From Peribacillus deserti (GTDB lineage: Bacteria > Bacillota > Bacilli > Bacillales > DSM-1321), in NCBI RefSeq assembly GCF_002863585.1, contig NZ_PGUY01000071.1, positions 1 to 47,802 of the forward strand: DNA of 47,802 nt. Reading direction: 5' to 3'. This document shows positions 26,777 through 35,071 of this stretch, in pieces. Positions within the stretch are counted from its first letter, which is position 1; every line of letters begins with the position of its first letter. Under the pieces are notes generated by a model that was given only the letters and a program-made list of their open reading frames with translations, had not been told where the DNA came from and searched no databases. A program made the position numbers and the translations under genes.

Positions 26777-27688
26777 TTGGGAGCAAGAGAATCAATTGCA
26801 AAAAAAGTAGCTTGGATAAGTGTCTGGAGCAATATCATCCTGACGCTGGGTAAAATCATCGTAGGCTTGTATGCCCATTCCGATGCCGTATTTGCAGATG
26901 GAATACACTCAGCAGCAGACGTATTTGCATCAGTCATTGTTCTACTCGTCATAAAAATATCCAATAAACCTGCAGACGAGGACCATCCGTACGGTCACGG
27001 CAAAGCAGAAGTAATTGTATCAGGTGTAGTCGGAATTGTTCTTTTTTTAGTTGCCGTTTACGTTGCGTTTGAATCAATCATCGGCTTCTTCCACCCAATC
27101 GAAACACCGAATCTGATCGCTGTGTGGGTAGCTTTATTTTCATATATCTCTAAAGTGCTTTTATACCGTTACTCCATGCGGGTTTCCAAGCAGCATAACA
27201 GTAAGGCCATAGAAGCCATTGCCTTTGACCACAAAGCGGATATCGTAGCTTCCATAGCTGCAGCAGCAGGGGTGCTCCTTTCAATCATTGGAGGGAAATT
27301 CAACATCGGAATCCTGCTATACGGAGATAAAATCGCCAGCGTATTTGTAGCTTACTTAATATTTAAGATTGCTAAAGAAATGCTTCGGGAAGCTTTTCAT
27401 ATCCTGCTCGAAAGAAGTGTCGAACCAGCTCTTCTACAGGACTATACCGACCTGGTGTGGAACTATAAAGACGTCCGCCGAATTGACAAAATCCGGGCCC
27501 GGGAACACGGCCATTACATCCTGGTGGACTTGCGCATATCCATCGACCATGACAAAACAATCAAACAAGGCCACGACCTTACACGAGAAATCCGAAACAC
27601 CCTGATCAACAAATACGACAATATCGCCGAAGTTCTCATTCACCTCAATCCCTACTATCCTGAGGATGATTTGAAAAGCGGAGAATGA
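26777..27688 (+). CDS. ydbO: Cation diffusion facilitator metal exporter (YdbO-like)
   Basis: About 303 residues with six hydrophobic segments and a C-terminal cytoplasmic domain. Metal-site motifs are HSAADVFASV in helix 2 (with the Asp/His pair of the family), EDHPYGHGKAEV after it, and AFDHKADIVAS in helix 5. A TTG at 26777 follows GAGGTG by 6 nt; a longer in-frame start lacks a site. Family members export zinc, iron or manganese by proton exchange. The order next to ddl is as in B. subtilis. Confidence 0.88.
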   Translation: MGARESIAKKVAWISVWSNIILTLGKIIVGLYAHSDAVFADGIHSAADVFASVIVLLVIKISNKPADEDHPYGHGKAEVIVSGVVGIVLFLVAVYVAFESIIGFFHPIETPNLIAVWVALFSYISKVLLYRYSMRVSKQHNSKAIEAIAFDHKADIVASIAAAAGVLLSIIGGKFNIGILLYGDKIASVFVAYLIFKIAKEMLREAFHILLERSVEPALLQDYTDLVWNYKDVRRIDKIRAREHGHYILVDLRISIDHDKTIKQGHDLTREIRNTLINKYDNIAEVLIHLNPYYPEDDLKSGE

Positions 27689-27689
27689 T

Positions 27690-27850
27690 CTTGAATGCAG
27701 TGAAGGAAGTGCCCCGAGCAGCATCAGACGAGGTGGCTGTGGGAAGCGGCTTTCTTCGCATAGTCGATATGGCTTATGACTCGGGGGCCTCGGTTTGGAG
27801 CTGGGCAAATAGAAATACGAGTACAATGCTATTCAATAGGATATAGTGGC
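27690..27850 (+). repeat. Family B repeat fragment
   Basis: GGCTTATGACTCGGGGGCCT then TTTGGAGCTGGGCAAATAGA matches the end/junction part of the family B unit seen at 4.5, 15.6 and 31.3 kb. It directly follows the ydbO stop. Confidence 0.6.
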
Positions 27851-27868
27851 TAAGCTTATAGTTTATCT

Positions 27869-27893
27869 GGCTGTCGAGAAAGTCTCGGCGGCC
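27869..27893. other. Conserved 11-bp hairpin heading phased-array locus 1
   Basis: GGCTGTCGAGA and TCTCGGCGGCC pair over 11 bp (two G-T pairs) with loop AAG, followed by CTTTCT. The homologous hairpin at 43,030-43,054 keeps the fold, and one G-T pair is replaced by A-T, a compensatory type of change. Confidence 0.65.
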
Positions 27894-28030
27894 CTTTCTA
27901 CTGTCTTGATCTATACCCAAACCGGTCCAGCCCAGCGCGTGATCGTCTAGGTTTTCTGCACCGAATAGGCGATTTTCTACATGGTCTATGGATAGAAGCG
28001 CTGACATTGGACAGTGGATTCCGCTCAGCA

Positions 28031-28216
28031 ATCAGCATATTCCTCAAAAGAAAAGCATAAAGCCTGCTGGATAAGCATAAAGCGCCAAACATAAGCATAG
28101 GAAATAGACAGATCATCATAAAAATGGAAAATATAAGCATAAAGCCATGAAACTTAAGCATAAGCCTTCAAACTATAAGCATATCTCCAAGGAAGGTAAG
28201 CATAAACGCTAATGGT
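28031..28216. repeat. Phased array A: (W)AAGCATAAA every 20-21 bp
   Basis: Nine AGCATA cores start at 28034, 28054, 28074, 28094, 28115 (degenerate), 28136, 28157, 28178 and 28199. Spacing is 20 bp for the first three steps and exactly 21 bp for the last five. The intervening 10-12 bases vary. It is paralogous unit by unit to the array at 43,091-43,296. Noncoding: the register change breaks any reading frame. Confidence 0.9.
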
Positions 28217-28442
28217 TGATTCCAAATCCTTTACATTGAATAAAAACCTCTTCCAAAAAGCCTGTTTTATAGAGCTGGGGAGTCAAGCTAGATAAAAAGT
28301 TACTAAAATTGTTGTTACATCCGCAAAAAAGACATGTTTTTGGTGAAAAATGGACCACAGGTGTTTCGCAGTGTCCATCTGCTTTCGGTAATAAATGTAC
28401 GTTTACACAGAGCTCAGGCTGGCTGGACGTATAACCCTTCAC

Positions 28443-28625
28443 CCTTTAAGAGCGGATTTCAGACTTAAGGGGGATTTTTTGATTTTAAGGGGGTTTTTCT
28501 AGAATTTAAGAGGGTTTTTTCAATTTTAAGATGATTTTTCTAAATTTAAGTGGAGTTTTTTGATTTTAAGGGGTTTTTCGGTTTTAAGGGTGTTTCCGTT
28601 TCTTATATGTTAGGGGGGTTCATTT
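28443..28625. repeat. Phased array B: TTTAAGgGGgTTTTT every 18-21 bp
   Basis: Eight TTAAG cores start at 28446, 28465, 28485, 28506, 28526, 28546, 28566 and 28584. They are usually followed by a G-rich triplet or quadruplet and a T5-T6 run; a degenerate ninth unit (TTAGGGGGG) lies near 28609. It sits 230 bp beyond array A. The motif differs from array A but the near-two-turn period is shared. Confidence 0.85.
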
Positions 28626-28693
28626 TAGATTCAACTTACCATATCACTGACTCGCGGTTTCAAAAAACAAACATCTGCGGGAAACCTTCCACG

Positions 28694-28727
28694 AAAAAAT
28701 CGCACGCCCTGATTCAGGCCTGCGATT
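28694..28727 (-). terminator. Terminator of the gene at 28,728-29,498
   Basis: The arms ATCGCA and TGCGAT (28699-28704 and 28721-28726) have further pairing inside (GGCCTG..CAGGGC). On the minus strand they are followed by TTTTTTCG. Confidence 0.75.
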
Positions 28728-29498
28728 TTATTTTTCCAGTGTCCATTCTCTTGTTTTTCGGTTGAACACAAAATGGGCAGCTGGTTGTTCTGAACGAACG
28801 ATGTTGCTGTATTCATCCAGCATGTCATCCATATTTACGTAATCACCTAATATCCAGATGGGTATTTCAATTTTGGTTCTGGATAGACGCATATTTCTAA
28901 AGGATATGGCAGCTCCCTCGGTCAAAAGGGGGGTAAGTTCTTTCAGGCCTGCCGGCGGGATGACACCATATTCCGCTTTTCTTCTGAGGCCCCCGAGCCA
29001 TGACTTTTCTCGTTTTAATAGGTCCAGTTTACCGGGAATCAAGTTTCCAAGCATTTCGAAAAAAGTGTCCATCGAGCGATAGTATACTTTATTGAACCAG
29101 CCGTCATCGTGGGCAAGATACACATAATGATTTTGGAGCTGACGGTAGAATGGAGGTTTTAGATGGCCTTTACAATGGCCAAGATATAATAATTCTGCAA
29201 TTTCCTGTCCGTTCAATTCATTAAGAGCTGATTCTTCTGCAAAATCCGTCCAGCAAAAGTCTATGTATTCAGATACATTTTGCTTGAGCAAGTTGGGGAG
29301 GTCCTCCTGAAGTACATAATCCATCAGCGTATTCAGGTTGTATTCGCCATCCTCATATTTATGCTCAATTAACAATATATTGCGGAGACCCTGATTTAAG
29401 GATCCGGCAAATTCTCTAAAGTCCATGCCATATGAAATGACGAATCTTTCTGAAGCCTGCAGATGAAGGTACAGTATATCTCTCGTTTCTATTTTCAT
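28728..29498 (-). CDS. Uncharacterised Bacillaceae protein (256 aa)
   Basis: I do not recognise the family. It is a soluble-looking 256-residue protein with no signal peptide or membrane segment. Notable parts are LLIEHKYEDGEYNLNTLMDY (42-61), a Trp/Tyr-rich middle (NHYVYLAHDDGWFNKVYYRS) and a C-terminal IPIWILGDYVNMDDMLDEYS that reads like a folded core. The ATG is 8 nt after GGAGG; an upstream in-frame start lacks a site. It stands alone between two large noncoding stretches and has its own terminator. Confidence 0.7.
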   Translation of the reverse strand: MKIETRDILYLHLQASERFVISYGMDFREFAGSLNQGLRNILLIEHKYEDGEYNLNTLMDYVLQEDLPNLLKQNVSEYIDFCWTDFAEESALNELNGQEIAELLYLGHCKGHLKPPFYRQLQNHYVYLAHDDGWFNKVYYRSMDTFFEMLGNLIPGKLDLLKREKSWLGGLRRKAEYGVIPPAGLKELTPLLTEGAAISFRNMRLSRTKIEIPIWILGDYVNMDDMLDEYSNIVRSEQPAAHFVFNRKTREWTLEK

Positions 29499-30210
29499 TA
29501 AATAAACCTCCGTTACCGAAAAAAGCCGCTCTTGGCGGTTAAGTGCCGCTTCATTCATGTCCTATTCATAATATACCCGCTCGTAGTAAAAATCTATGAG
29601 TTTGGAATTAATATTTGTGGTCCATCAAACAATTTATTCTACTATAATAACTTTTTATAGGTAGCATTTACTATTATAACGGAAATATATGTTAGAAAGG
29701 TTACAATGGATTTACAATTAATGTTTTTTCGAAATAAAAAAACTTATGCAAGCTGAGGATAAAATAAGAAATAGTAAACCCATCTCACAGCGTTATTTTT
29801 ATATGGAAAAGGACCTGACCGCTAGCGCCTCAATTATTCTGCGGCAGTAAATAGTCGGCACAGTTAAGTTTCATTGCCCTAGGTTATTGATCGAGAAACC
29901 AGCACTAGGCTTCCTTATGTCTCAATACCATCCATCATCTTTCCTGCAGTTGGTGACTGGGTCAAACCCGACATCCTGTAAATTGTCGGTCATTCGAGTT
30001 TCTCCCAAAGCTTGATAAGTTTTGTGCCACGGTAATTACACATACTTACAGGACACCTCTTTTATAAATGACGCATAGGTTCCTGTGGTGCTGGGTTCAT
30101 ACCCCTTTTTACCTTTTCAACAGACCAAACATCATATTTTTTGTCATCTTCCTGGCTTTCCGCTATGTTATTTTTATATAGTAAAGAAAAGCAATGTAAG
30201 GAGAATTCGA
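29499..30210. other. 712-bp gap without a recognisable gene
   Basis: AT-rich on the left. On the minus strand at about 29,925-30,040 a short open stretch reads MTDNLQDVGFDPVTNC but is closed by stops on both sides. It may be a remnant of a decayed gene; I could not identify it. No repeat of family A or B is seen here. The right end holds the AAGGAG site of the next gene. Confidence 0.4.
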
Positions 30211-30822
30211 GTGTTAACCATTTATTTAGTCAGACACGGCAAGACCGAATGGAACGTTCAAACCAGATGGCAGGGCTGGGGCAATGGTGAGTTAACGGCG
30301 GAAGGAATGCAGGGAGCCACCCTTCTTTCAAAACGACTTAAGGACGAACCTATCGACAAGGTATATGCCAGCTCAAGTAAACGGGCCTATCATACTGCTG
30401 AGATCATTATCGGAAGAAGATCTATCGAAATAGTCAAGGAGGATGTACTTCGGGAAATGCACTTCGGAGATTGGGAAGGGCGTACAAAAGATGAAGTGAT
30501 TGCTCAATATGCAAACGAAGTAAAAGCGTTTTGGGAAACTCCGCATCTGTATACACGCGACCAGGGAGAGCTTTTCCCAGATGTGTATGAACGCGCTGCT
30601 GAGGCTTGGAAGATGATTCTCGAGAACCACTCTTCGGGAACTGTGTTAATCGTTTCGCATTCTATCTTTTTAAGGGTCCTGCTTTCATACCTAAAAGATC
30701 TCCCGCTTGAGCACCTATTTAAACAGGAGCCTTTATTAAACACCAGCTTAACTCAAATCCAGGTTGAAGATGGTAAGGTATCTATCATTTTCGAGGGAGA
30801 TACTTCTCATTTAGTTGAATGA
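30211..30822 (+). CDS. Histidine phosphatase (phosphoglycerate mutase-like) family protein
   Basis: About 203 residues of the histidine phosphatase superfamily. The phosphohistidine motif LVRHGKTEWN lies at residues 6-15, with EMHFGDWEGR (acid region) in the middle and VSHSIFLR near the C terminus holding the second His. It resembles PhoE/CobC-type cofactor-independent phosphatases of Bacillus; the substrate cannot be read from sequence. The GTG start has AAGGAG 8 nt upstream; the longer frame through the intergenic region is unlikely. Monocistronic. Confidence 0.85.
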   Translation: MLTIYLVRHGKTEWNVQTRWQGWGNGELTAEGMQGATLLSKRLKDEPIDKVYASSSKRAYHTAEIIIGRRSIEIVKEDVLREMHFGDWEGRTKDEVIAQYANEVKAFWETPHLYTRDQGELFPDVYERAAEAWKMILENHSSGTVLIVSHSIFLRVLLSYLKDLPLEHLFKQEPLLNTSLTQIQVEDGKVSIIFEGDTSHLVE

Positions 30823-30848
30823 GTATGGTGAACGGCTGCCTTCATCTA

Positions 30849-30892
30849 AAAAAGAGCAGATCCACGCGAACGGTGAATCTGCTCTTTTTTAT
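30849..30892 (+). terminator. Terminator of the histidine phosphatase gene
   Basis: AAAAAGAGCAGAT and ATCTGCTCTTTTTT form a long stem. The T-tail runs straight into an 8-bp target duplication (TTTTATTT) of a family A MITE. Confidence 0.9.
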
Positions 30893-30894
30893 TT

Positions 30895-31394
30895 AGCTCT
30901 GTTAAATTCGCCTGTTGATTGCAGCTAGCAGGCACTCGCTTTCCTTCGGGGCGGTCCGGCAGCCTCCTCGGCGTTTACGCCTGTGGGGTCTCCCTTAATA
31001 GAAAAAGCGGAGGACGGTGACTTTCAAAGTACTTCTTTTAAGAGACTGTGATGAACAAACTCCTTTAAAAAACTATTTTATTAAAGTCAGACACCTGATA
31101 AAGAAGACTTGCTGATTGGCAAGCGACAGCGAAGACAGAAGCATAGTCGCCCTTACCACGCTCGAACCGCCACGTCCTGTGGCCCCGCCTGGCTCGCACA
31201 TCCTGTGCGTCGTGCGTTAGCCAGACATAAGCCGAGCCGCAGCGAAAGGCGCTTTTTGCCTTTTGAGGGCGATTTGGCTTATGACCGAAGGTGTCAGTCC
31301 GGAGCTGGACAATAGCCGCTTTTCCCGCAGGAGTCTCTCACCTTACGCTCCAAACAACATAGTTTCAAAATCAACAATGAACTTTAACATAGCC
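30895..31394 (-). mobile_element. Family A MITE, copy 3, interrupted by a family B unit
   Basis: The two halves (30895-30996 and 31315-31394) match the intact copy at 31,591-31,768. It is flanked by perfect 8-bp repeats TTTTATTT (30887-30894 and 31395-31402). The interruption, 30997-31314, is a complete family B unit with AATA at both ends. Confidence 0.85.
30997..31314 (+). mobile_element. Family B unit inserted in a MITE (318 bp)
   Basis: It begins AATAGAAAAAGCGGAGGACG and ends GGAGCTGGACAATA. The uninterrupted MITE nearby reads CTCCCTTGCCCCGCTTTT where this copy reads CTCCCTT, insert, GCCGCTTTT. Inside are small palindromes such as CCACGTCCTGTGG and GCACATCCTGTGC. No transposase or ORF of note. 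Confidence 0.8.
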
Positions 31395-31590
31395 TTTTAT
31401 TTAATAAACTAAATTAACTGCGCCTTTCCATCAGCAATAACACTTTCCAATAACAAACTTTATTTTTTTGCACACGCGCCCGTCAGATTCAATCACCCAT
31501 GCAGGTATTGAATGGAGGAAAAGCGATCAGCAGCTGCTTGCAGGAAGGGGTCGAATATAGACTCCATCGGATTTTTACACTTAATTTTTA

Positions 31591-31768
31591 AGCTTTAAAC
31601 ATGGTTGTTGATTTCCGCTGCAGGAACTCGCTTTCCGCGGGGCGGTCCGGGAGCCTCCTCGGCGTTGACGCCTGTGGGGTCTCCCTTGCCCCGCTTTTCC
31701 CGCAGGAGTCTCGCACCTTCCGCTCCAATCAACATCGTGCAAAATCAACAATAACCTTTAACATAGCC
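31591..31768 (-). mobile_element. Family A MITE, copy 4 (178 bp) with 8-bp duplication
   Basis: It is flanked by AATTTTTA on both sides (31583-31590 and 31769-31776). The ends are an imperfect inverted repeat, GGCTNTGTTAAAGG on the right read inward and AGCTTTAAACATGG on the left. The core is the shared GC-rich segment. It lies about 20 bp beyond the citA stop. The bases between copies 3 and 4 (31,403-31,582) hold nothing recognisable. Confidence 0.85.
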
Positions 31769-31795
31769 AATTTTTAAAAAGTAAAATCTGCACCT

Positions 31796-32881
31796 CTAAA
31801 CAAAAATCCCTGTATAATTGGCTTCTGGTCTATATATAGTATTATCTTCAGATTGTTCCAGAACATGTGCAGCCCACCCCGCTGTCCGGCTGGCCGTAAA
31901 AGTAGGTGTGAACAGCTCAGCCTCCAGATCAATGGACCGCATAACAGCGGCTGCATAAAACTCGACATTTGTATAAAGCTTTCTCCCTGGTTTGTATTCC
32001 TTCAGGAGCTCAATCGCCTTCTTTTCTACGGCAGCCGCGAGGTCGAGCCACTTGTCTTCTTTTCCAATTGAATGAACAATTTCGCTGAGTGCGGCAGCCC
32101 GTGGATCCAGTGTTTTGTATACCCGGTGGCCGAATCCCATTATTTTCTCTTTCCGTTCCAGCTTGCCGCGGATCCAGCTTTCGGCACTCTCTTTATCTCC
32201 TATTTCATTCAGCATAGCGGTGACTTCACTTGGTGCCCCGCCATGGAGCGGTCCTTTCATTGTTCCAATGGCTCCAGTGACGGCAGATATTAAATCCGAT
32301 TCCGAAGAGGAGACAACACGTGCTGAAAATGTAGAAGCATTCATTCCATGTTCCATTGTTAGAATCATGTATGCTTCAAGAGCCTTTATATGTGCCGGAC
32401 TTGGCAGCGCGCCTGTAAGCATGTATAAATAATTTTCCACGTGAGCGAGGTCCGATCTAGGCTCTACAGGTACAGTTCCCTTTGTTCTATGATAGCGGTA
32501 GGCAATGATGGTCGGTATGATAGAAGTGATTCTAGCTGCCTGCTCTGCTGTGGGCTTCCACTTATATTCTTCCGTCCCCAGGGCCGATACTGCCGTGCGC
32601 AGCACATCCATAGTCCCCATATTATCAGGAAGAGATTCCAATATCTGTATTAAATATGCAGGGAGGCTTCTCTCTTGCTGCATATACTCCTTCAATATTT
32701 GAAGTTCATGTTGATCAGGCAATTTTTTATGCCACATCAGAAAGCATACCTCTTCAAAACTTCTGCTTACAGCCAAGTCCCGAGCTTCATATCCTCTGTA
32801 TACAAGCCTTCCTTCATTTCCATCGATAAAGCTGATCTGTGTTTCAGCCGCAATAACTCCTTTTAATCCTTTGGCAGCCAT
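31796..32881 (-). CDS. citA: Citrate synthase (CitA type)
   Basis: A 361-residue citrate synthase (B. subtilis CitA is 366). Key segments are [32 protein letters not shown] and [18 protein letters not shown], holding the two active-site histidines, plus [10 protein letters not shown] with the catalytic Asp region shifted as in the short Gram-positive enzymes. It condenses oxaloacetate with acetyl-CoA. Divergent from a CitR-like regulator, which points to the minor enzyme CitA rather than CitZ. An AGGAGAGG site precedes the ATG. Confidence 0.92.
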   Translation of the reverse strand: MAAKGLKGVIAAETQISFIDGNEGRLVYRGYEARDLAVSRSFEEVCFLMWHKKLPDQHELQILKEYMQQERSLPAYLIQILESLPDNMGTMDVLRTAVSALGTEEYKWKPTAEQAARITSIIPTIIAYRYHRTKGTVPVEPRSDLAHVENYLYMLTGALPSPAHIKALEAYMILTMEHGMNASTFSARVVSSSESDLISAVTGAIGTMKGPLHGGAPSEVTAMLNEIGDKESAESWIRGKLERKEKIMGFGHRVYKTLDPRAAALSEIVHSIGKEDKWLDLAAAVEKKAIELLKEYKPGRKLYTNVEFYAAAVMRSIDLEAELFTPTFTASRTAGWAAHVLEQSEDNTIYRPEANYTGIFV

Positions 32882-32988
32882 ACAATCCCACCTCTCCTCT
32901 TAGTTTCATTATATTTGATATAATTGATAACTAATAATACAGAATTGTCTTATTTTTGATTAAAAATAGTAATCAGAGGTGGCTTCAT
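32882..32988. promoter_or_regulatory. citA/citR divergent control region
   Basis: A short AT-rich spacer. On the minus strand a TATAAT-like -10 lies near 32,905-32,912. An interrupted palindrome AATAA-N12-TTATT (about 32,933-32,954) is a candidate LysR-type operator. The exact bases contacted cannot be settled by inspection. Confidence 0.4.
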
Positions 32989-33867
32989 ATGGACTTAAAA
33001 TGGATTCAGACCTTTCTCACAGCGGCAAAAAATGAAAATTTCCGGCAGACCGCGGAAGAATTATTTTTATCCCAGCCGACAGTCAGTGTACATATAAAAC
33101 TTTTAGAAAAAGACCTTGGGATGGTATTATTTGAGCGGTCAGGCAGACGGGTCATCCTTACAGAGGAAGGCAGAAGGTTCGTCCCGCATGCAGAAGCAAT
33201 TCTCTGGGCCTGCCAAAACGGATTGGAAGACCTAAATCGATTTAAACAGGGATTATCAAAGAAGCTGACCCTGGCCATTTCTCCATTAATCGCAGCTTCC
33301 ATCATGCCAGCCATCCTTAAAAAGTATATGTCTCTACACAAAAATATTGAAATCGAGGTACAGGTGCTCGAATCAAAGGATATCGCCGGAGCGATCCTTG
33401 CCGGAAATGCGGATCTCGGGCTGACCCGGCTGCAGATTAAGCATCCGGATCTGATGAGCAGAACGCTTTATGAGGATAAGATTATTTTGGTCGGCCCATA
33501 TGACGGAGGAGAACCAGAAAATAGCCCGCCGCTCGATGCAGAGGAAATACTGGCTCAGGAGATACTCATTACACATAACCATCCTGAATATTGGAACGAA
33601 CTCGTCCGAAGCCTGGAACAGCATATACACTTGAGAACAATGGTCGTCTCTGAGGTTCATGTAACAAAAAGGTTTATTGAAGAGGGGCTCGGAGTCTCGT
33701 TTTTGCCAATTTCCACTGTAAGAAGGGAGCTCTTTGAGGGAAGGCTTCTGGAAATTGATTTTAGTATATTTCAGCTGCCAGTTGCACGCACGTATGTGGT
33801 CATGAAATACGAGCACTCAATCCAGAAGCACTTTTTGGACTTTCTGTCTAAGTTCCGCCTTCCTTAG
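32989..33867 (+). CDS. citR: LysR-type regulator CitR
   Basis: A 292-residue LTTR. The N-terminal winged helix-turn-helix (MDLKWIQTFLTAAKNENFRQ, then FLSQPTVSVHIKLLEKDLGM) matches the start of B. subtilis CitR, and the C-terminal part keeps THNHPEYWNELV and FIEEGLGVSFLPISTV. CitR represses citA in B. subtilis, and the divergent arrangement is preserved. The ATG follows AGAGGTGG; a longer in-frame start is unlikely. The effector is unknown. Confidence 0.9.
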   Translation: MDLKWIQTFLTAAKNENFRQTAEELFLSQPTVSVHIKLLEKDLGMVLFERSGRRVILTEEGRRFVPHAEAILWACQNGLEDLNRFKQGLSKKLTLAISPLIAASIMPAILKKYMSLHKNIEIEVQVLESKDIAGAILAGNADLGLTRLQIKHPDLMSRTLYEDKIILVGPYDGGEPENSPPLDAEEILAQEILITHNHPEYWNELVRSLEQHIHLRTMVVSEVHVTKRFIEEGLGVSFLPISTVRRELFEGRLLEIDFSIFQLPVARTYVVMKYEHSIQKHFLDFLSKFRLP

Positions 33868-33880
33868 GAAACAGAGAAAT

Positions 33881-33910
33881 AAAAAAAGAGACAGTTCTAT
33901 ACAGTCTCTT
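33881..33910. terminator. Convergent terminator citR / TauE-like gene
   Basis: AAGAGAC and GTCTCTT (33886-33892 and 33904-33910) form a stem with an A-run before it and a CTCTTTTCTT run after it. It can serve citR on the plus strand and the convergent TauE-like gene on the minus strand, whose last codons it includes. Confidence 0.75.
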
Positions 33911-34778
33911 CTCTTTTCTTCTTTCTTCCAGAAAACATCCGGATTCCAATTCTTGAGAATATTATTATTACAAATAAACTAATCACACCTAGCCCCGCTT
34001 CATTATGTTCAAATAGTTTGAAGCCCACACTGAACATGGTGAAAATATAGAGCATTCCCAGCATTTTTTTAATCTCTTCACTTGAAAATAAGCGGATTGC
34101 TTTCACTCCTGCCTGCGCACCTGCCAGGCCCCCTAGTAAAAGAGTGACTGAGAGCTTTAAGTTAAATTCAGTTGTTAAGGCATAGCCTGCAAAACCGGCC
34201 GATACAATCATCAGAACTCCAACGACACTTGTACCCACAGCCTTTTTTGCTGATTCGCCAAATATGGTAATCAGGAGCGGAACGATAATGAATCCTCCGC
34301 CTACTCCCAGCGCAGAGGAAACAAAGCCTCCCAAAAAACCGATAACTATCAAAGCTAGTATCGGCCTGCGGACCACCACTGACTGATTGCTGCTTACGGA
34401 CCGCACTCTGCCTTTTTTAAGCATGGTATATGCAAAATATAATAATAGCACTAGGTAAAATAACGGAATGACGGTATCATCAAAACCTTTTTTCTCTGTC
34501 CATAAAACAAGGGGCTGTGCGGCCTGGGTAGCTGCAATACCGCTTGCCCCGATGATCAGCGAGCGGCGGATGCGGGTATTTTTCAACCGAATGTGCCCGA
34601 CCATTCCTGAGACAGAAGTCCCCGTTGTATAAAAAAGGCTTATGGTGATAGCCTCTACCGGAGAAACCCCCGTCAACAGCAGAATGGGGGTCAGAAACAT
34701 CCCTCCCCCAATTCCAAACAACCCGGACATTACACCGATTATGGCCCCTAATACTAGATACATCCATACATGTTCCAC
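33897..34778 (-). CDS. TauE/SafE family sulfite-type exporter / permease
   Basis: A 293-residue membrane protein with about eight hydrophobic segments and the two family repeats. These are GAIIGVMSGLFGIGGGMFLT near the N terminus and GFLGGFVSSALGVGGGFIIV in the middle. Members move sulfite, sulfoacetate or other small anions; no neighbour points to the substrate. I prefer the GTG at 34778, preceded by GGGGGAG, over a longer frame. Confidence 0.85.
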   Translation of the reverse strand: MEHVWMYLVLGAIIGVMSGLFGIGGGMFLTPILLLTGVSPVEAITISLFYTTGTSVSGMVGHIRLKNTRIRRSLIIGASGIAATQAAQPLVLWTEKKGFDDTVIPLFYLVLLLYFAYTMLKKGRVRSVSSNQSVVVRRPILALIVIGFLGGFVSSALGVGGGFIIVPLLITIFGESAKKAVGTSVVGVLMIVSAGFAGYALTTEFNLKLSVTLLLGGLAGAQAGVKAIRLFSSEEIKKMLGMLYIFTMFSVGFKLFEHNEAGLGVISLFVIIIFSRIGIRMFSGRKKKREETV

Positions 34779-35030
34779 ATTACCTGCTCCCCCGGGGTAC
34801 ATTTTTAATTCTTCATGTCTACTGTAACATAGTGGTCTCTAGCTGAGAACAGTCACTGGCCTGCACATGAAATCATTCCCTGGGATTGAATGGGTTTTGC
34901 CGGCGCAGCACCAAAGCTTATGAAAGGCAGCGTTTTAAGCTAGTCTTAGCGTCGGGAAATAATTCTTTTTCTCGCTTTTAGTATCGGGGAAACCTTGTAA
35001 TTGAGCCGGGAAATGGGGGACTGTCCCCAT

Positions 35031-35067
35031 AAAAAAAAGCTTGCGCCGGGTGTTCCGGCACAAGCTT
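35031..35067 (-). terminator. Terminator of the glutamate symporter gene
   Basis: A 13-bp stem (AAGCTTGNGCCGG, 35037-35049, with CCGGCACAAGCTT, 35055-35067) is followed on the minus strand by eight T. A second small palindrome, GGGGACTGTCCCC, lies beyond it. Confidence 0.9.
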
Positions 35068-35071
35068 CCTG

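Noticed and set aside
27898-28161. Reading frame across phased array A, rich in F-M-L
   Set aside because: The 20-to-21-bp step change breaks the frame and there is no ribosome site; the repeat is a DNA or RNA feature.
29900-30060. Possible decayed gene in the gap before the phosphatase
   Set aside because: Only a short open stretch (MTDNLQDVGFDPVTNC) between stops; no family could be recognised.
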